DNA of 64,000 bases from Thalassomonas actiniarum (lineage in GTDB: Bacteria; Pseudomonadota; Gammaproteobacteria; Enterobacterales; Alteromonadaceae): assembly GCF_000948975.2 (NCBI RefSeq), contig NZ_CP059735.1:3906001-3970000 (forward strand), read 5' to 3'. Under the pieces are notes generated by a model. The model had not been told where the DNA came from and did not search any database. It saw only the letters and a list, made by a program, of their open reading frames with translations. A program made the translations under genes and the position numbers. Below, piece after piece: positions 61,455 to 64,000 of this stretch; positions within the stretch are counted from its first letter, which is position 1, and each line of letters begins with the position of its first letter.

Positions 61455-62297
61455 GTGAAACTGCCAGCTTTTAACCAAATAGCTTGCCACCTGGAACAAC
61501 AGGTACTGTTCATCACCCTTGCGCGGGAAGAAGTCAACAATGCCATGAACCTGGCCATGGTGGAGGAGCTGATCCGCCTGTTGACTTTGGCCAATAATAA
61601 CCAGGAAATCCGCGCTGTCGTTTTCCGGGGCGCAGGAGAAAATTTTTGTGCCGGGGGCGATATTAAGGACATGGCGCAGGCACAAAAACGCCACCAGCAG
61701 GGGCAGGAAGATGCCTATTATCATTTCAACCGTTTGTTCGGCCAGTTACTTGCCCTGACCGAGCAAAGCCCCAAGGTGATTATCGCCCTGGTGGACGGTT
61801 ATGCCCTGGGGGGCGGTTTTGGCCTGGTGTGTGTCTGTGATTATGTCATTGCCACGAAAAAAGCCTATTTCGCCCTGCCGGAAACCACTTTGGGTCTGCC
61901 GCCGGCACAAATTGCGCCGTTTGTGGTAAAACGTTTAGGATTGACAACAACCCGGGAGCTCGCCCTGTTTGCGGGTGCCTTAGACGGCGAAAAGGCTGAT
62001 GCCATCAACCTGGCCAATGCCCTGGTGGAAAACCTGGATGAGGGCAAAGCGCTGCTGGAGAAAAAACTGAAACAGCTCTCACGCTGCGCTCCGGGTGCCA
62101 CAGCTATCACTAAGGCTCTGTTATTAAACCCGGAGAACTTGTCCCAGGAGGCACTGTTAGATTTGGCGGCGCAGCAGTTCTCGGCCCAGTTTACCCAAGC
62201 CCGATCAGAAGCCCTGGAAGGCACCCGGGCTTTTATGGAAAAACGCCCGCCCGAATGGGCAGCAAGCACGGCAGCAGTTGAGCAGGAGCAAGCATGA
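61455..62297 (+). CDS. Enoyl-CoA hydratase family protein, AtuE-like
   Basis: A 280-residue crotonase-fold protein. It shows EEVNNAMNLAMVEEL, VVFRGAGENFCAGGDIKDMA (oxyanion hole), DGYALGGGFGLVCVCDYVIA and LPETTLGLPPAQIAPFVVKR, the pattern I associate with isohexenylglutaconyl-CoA hydratase (AtuE) rather than 3-methylglutaconyl-CoA hydratase. It would hydrate the carboxylated product to a 3-hydroxy-glutaryl-CoA type ester. It starts 4 bp after the dehydrogenase gene and its TGA overlaps the next ATG. Confidence 0.85.
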   Translation: MKLPAFNQIACHLEQQVLFITLAREEVNNAMNLAMVEELIRLLTLANNNQEIRAVVFRGAGENFCAGGDIKDMAQAQKRHQQGQEDAYYHFNRLFGQLLALTEQSPKVIIALVDGYALGGGFGLVCVCDYVIATKKAYFALPETTLGLPPAQIAPFVVKRLGLTTTRELALFAGALDGEKADAINLANALVENLDEGKALLEKKLKQLSRCAPGATAITKALLLNPENLSQEALLDLAAQQFSAQFTQARSEALEGTRAFMEKRPPEWAASTAAVEQEQA

Positions 62298-64000
62298 GCA
62301 AAACTTTAAGCAACAGCGTTAACAAGGCTTTTAGCAAAGCTTTTGACAAGATACTGATCGCCAACCGGGGCGAGATCGCCGTGCGCATTATCAAAACCGC
62401 CAAGGCCTTAGGTTACCAGACGGTCGCAGTCTTTAGCGATGCTGACGCTGACAGTCCCCATGTTTCCCTGGCGGACTGCGCTGTACATATCGGCGCGGCA
62501 AATGTCAGTGAAAGCTACCTGGATATAGAAAAAATCATTGCTGCTGCCAAGCAAACCGGCGCCCGGGCAATACATCCGGGATATGGCCTGTTATCGGAAA
62601 ATGCCGGTTTTGCCCGCGCCTGCCAAGACAACCAGCTGATCTTTATCGGTCCGGATGCCGGGGCCATCGAACTGATGGGCAACAAGCAAGCGGCCAAAGA
62701 GGCGATGCTGGCGGCCGATATCCCCTGTATCCCGGGTTATCAGGGAGCAAAACAAGACAATAACACCTTAAAATCACAGGCAGAAACCATAGGTTTTCCG
62801 TTAATGATCAAAGCCGCAGCCGGTGGCGGCGGTAAAGGCATGCGCTTGGCCCATAGCCTTGACGACATAGAAACCTTATTTAACAGCGCCCGCAGCGAGG
62901 CGCTGGCCAGCTTTGGCAGTGAGCAGCTGATATTGGAGCGCGCCCTGGTGAATGCCCGCCATATTGAAATACAGGTTGTCCGGGATTTGCATGGCAACTG
63001 TATTCACCTGGGGGAGCGGGATTGCTCGATGCAAAGGCGCCACCAAAAGGTGATTGAGGAAGCCCCCGGGGTTAACATCGGCAATGAACTCAGGAATAAA
63101 ATGGGTCAGGCCGCGGTAAATGTTGCCAACAGCTGCGACTACCTGGGGGTAGGCACGGTTGAGTTTCTGTTAGTACAAGATAAGCAGGAAGAGGCCTTTT
63201 ATTTCCTGGAAATGAATACCCGGCTGCAGGTTGAACACCCGGTCACGGAAATGATCACCGGCATCGACCTGGTCAAATGGCAGCTCGATATTGCCCACGG
63301 TAAAGCACTGCCTTTAACCCAGGAGCAGGTTCGTTTTGACGGCCATGCCATCGAAGCCAGACTTTATAGCGAAGATCCCGCGCAACACTTTATGCCGCAA
63401 AGCGGCCAAATCAGCTTTTGGCAATCCCCCGAAGATCAGGATCAAAGTCAGGAAAACAACATACGCTGCGATCATATGCTGACACCCAGGGCCCATATCA
63501 GCCGTTATTACGATCCCATGCTGGCAAAAATCATTGTCTGGGGAGAAGACCGGGAGCAGGCCCGCAGAAGGCTTATTCAGGCCCTGCAGCAAAGCCATTT
63601 ACATGGCATCAGGCATAATAAAGCCTTTTTACTGGAACTGGCAAACAGTGAAGCCTTTGCCAATCAAGACAGTGAAAACCCGGTCCATACCCGGTTTATC
63701 GACGATAATTTAACAGCACTGAAAAGCAGCAGCCAAACACAGCTAACGCCAGAGCAATGGGCATTGGCGGCAACACTATGCTATTTTCTGCAAAGCCAGT
63801 CACTACAAGGTAAAACCTTGCAAAGTGAAACCAAGCACCAATTACCGCGGCCAACCCAAGGACCAGGCTTGGTATTAAGCAAACACATGCTATTACACTG
63901 TGACAGCGCCCCGGCAGAAAACAAGCAGCAAAGCGTGGAGATCACGCCTGTCAGCCAAGGGGAGCATATTGGCGATCAAGCGCTGTACCGGGTGCATTTG
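62294..64000 (+). CDS. Acyl-CoA carboxylase biotin carboxylase (alpha) subunit, AtuF/LiuD-like, 3' truncated
   Basis: The ATG overlaps the hydratase stop (ATGA) and the frame stays open to the window end, giving 569 residues. The biotin carboxylase domain is complete: FDKILIANRGEIAVRIIKTA, IHPGYGLLSENAGFA, ATP loop AAAGGGGKGMRLA (about 174-186), SMQRRHQKVIEEAPG and EMNTRLQVEHPVTEM. A central linker follows. The biotinyl lysine (usual EAMKM) lies beyond the window. It transfers carboxyl from biotin to the beta subunit encoded three genes upstream. Confidence 0.92.
   Translation, partial: MSKTLSNSVNKAFSKAFDKILIANRGEIAVRIIKTAKALGYQTVAVFSDADADSPHVSLADCAVHIGAANVSESYLDIEKIIAAAKQTGARAIHPGYGLLSENAGFARACQDNQLIFIGPDAGAIELMGNKQAAKEAMLAADIPCIPGYQGAKQDNNTLKSQAETIGFPLMIKAAAGGGGKGMRLAHSLDDIETLFNSARSEALASFGSEQLILERALVNARHIEIQVVRDLHGNCIHLGERDCSMQRRHQKVIEEAPGVNIGNELRNKMGQAAVNVANSCDYLGVGTVEFLLVQDKQEEAFYFLEMNTRLQVEHPVTEMITGIDLVKWQLDIAHGKALPLTQEQVRFDGHAIEARLYSEDPAQHFMPQSGQISFWQSPEDQDQSQENNIRCDHMLTPRAHISRYYDPMLAKIIVWGEDREQARRRLIQALQQSHLHGIRHNKAFLLELANSEAFANQDSENPVHTRFIDDNLTALKSSSQTQLTPEQWALAATLCYFLQSQSLQGKTLQSETKHQLPRPTQGPGLVLSKHMLLHCDSAPAENKQQSVEITPVSQGEHIGDQALYRVHL

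Overview
The window reads as the chromosome of a marine heterotrophic gammaproteobacterium. The closest fit is Alteromonadales, probably Colwelliaceae near Thalassomonas or Thalassotalea; this is inferred from gene content and protein style, not from a marker gene. Supporting traits are secreted multidomain polysaccharide and protein hydrolases with calcium-type linkers, many periplasmic c-type haemoproteins, EAL/GGDEF/HDOD signalling, orphan periplasmic substrate-binding proteins and acyl-CoA degradation operons. I see no rRNA, tRNA, insertion sequence, prophage or CRISPR array.

Layout. 0-6 kb: the tail of an unknown gene, a secreted S1 protease with PKD and chitin-binding modules, small proteins, an orphan solute-binding protein, and a cytochrome b561-like gene converging on a cytochrome c' gene. 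6-13 kb: a decayed GH105-like remnant, two LacI-type operators, and a 2003-residue protein that joins a GH81 endo-beta-1,3-glucanase to thrombospondin type 3 repeats, two CBM56-like modules and a di-haem oxidoreductase. 13-26 kb: a HelD-type helicase with extra domains, a NADAR protein, a thioesterase, a LodB/QhpG-like flavoprotein, a ribokinase plus nucleoside hydrolase operon, a frameshifted solute-binding protein, a MATE exporter divergent from a LysR regulator, and an unknown secreted protein. 26-40 kb: an EAL-like/HDOD protein, a three-gene MukBEF/MksBEF-like SMC operon, GNAT, rhomboid protease, and a signalling block (response regulator, CHASE histidine kinase, REC-GGDEF-EAL). 39-44 kb: an SPFH/ribbon-helix-helix/membrane-protein operon, an HGSNAT-like membrane protein and a cytochrome c peroxidase.

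44-50 kb holds a LysR-controlled operon (SDR, histidine phosphatase, SDR, ACAD10/11-type dehydrogenase, ACAD10/11-type kinase) that fits breakdown of 4-hydroxyacyl-CoAs through a phosphorylated intermediate. A second di-haem peroxidase and a subtilisin with poly-Asp tracts and 16 SxWNEG hexapeptides follow. 56-64 kb is an Atu/Liu-like operon with a divergent TetR gene: BKACE, PECR-like SDR, carboxyltransferase, acyl-CoA dehydrogenase, AtuE-like hydratase and biotin carboxylase. It has the gene order of the acyclic terpene utilisation cluster, but a beta-keto acid cleavage enzyme stands first.

The observations I rank highest are the glucanase-cytochrome fusion, the BKACE-led atu-like operon, the SMC operon without its usual nuclease, the split ACAD11-like operon, and the paired TGATATCA boxes ahead of the SPFH/RHH operon.
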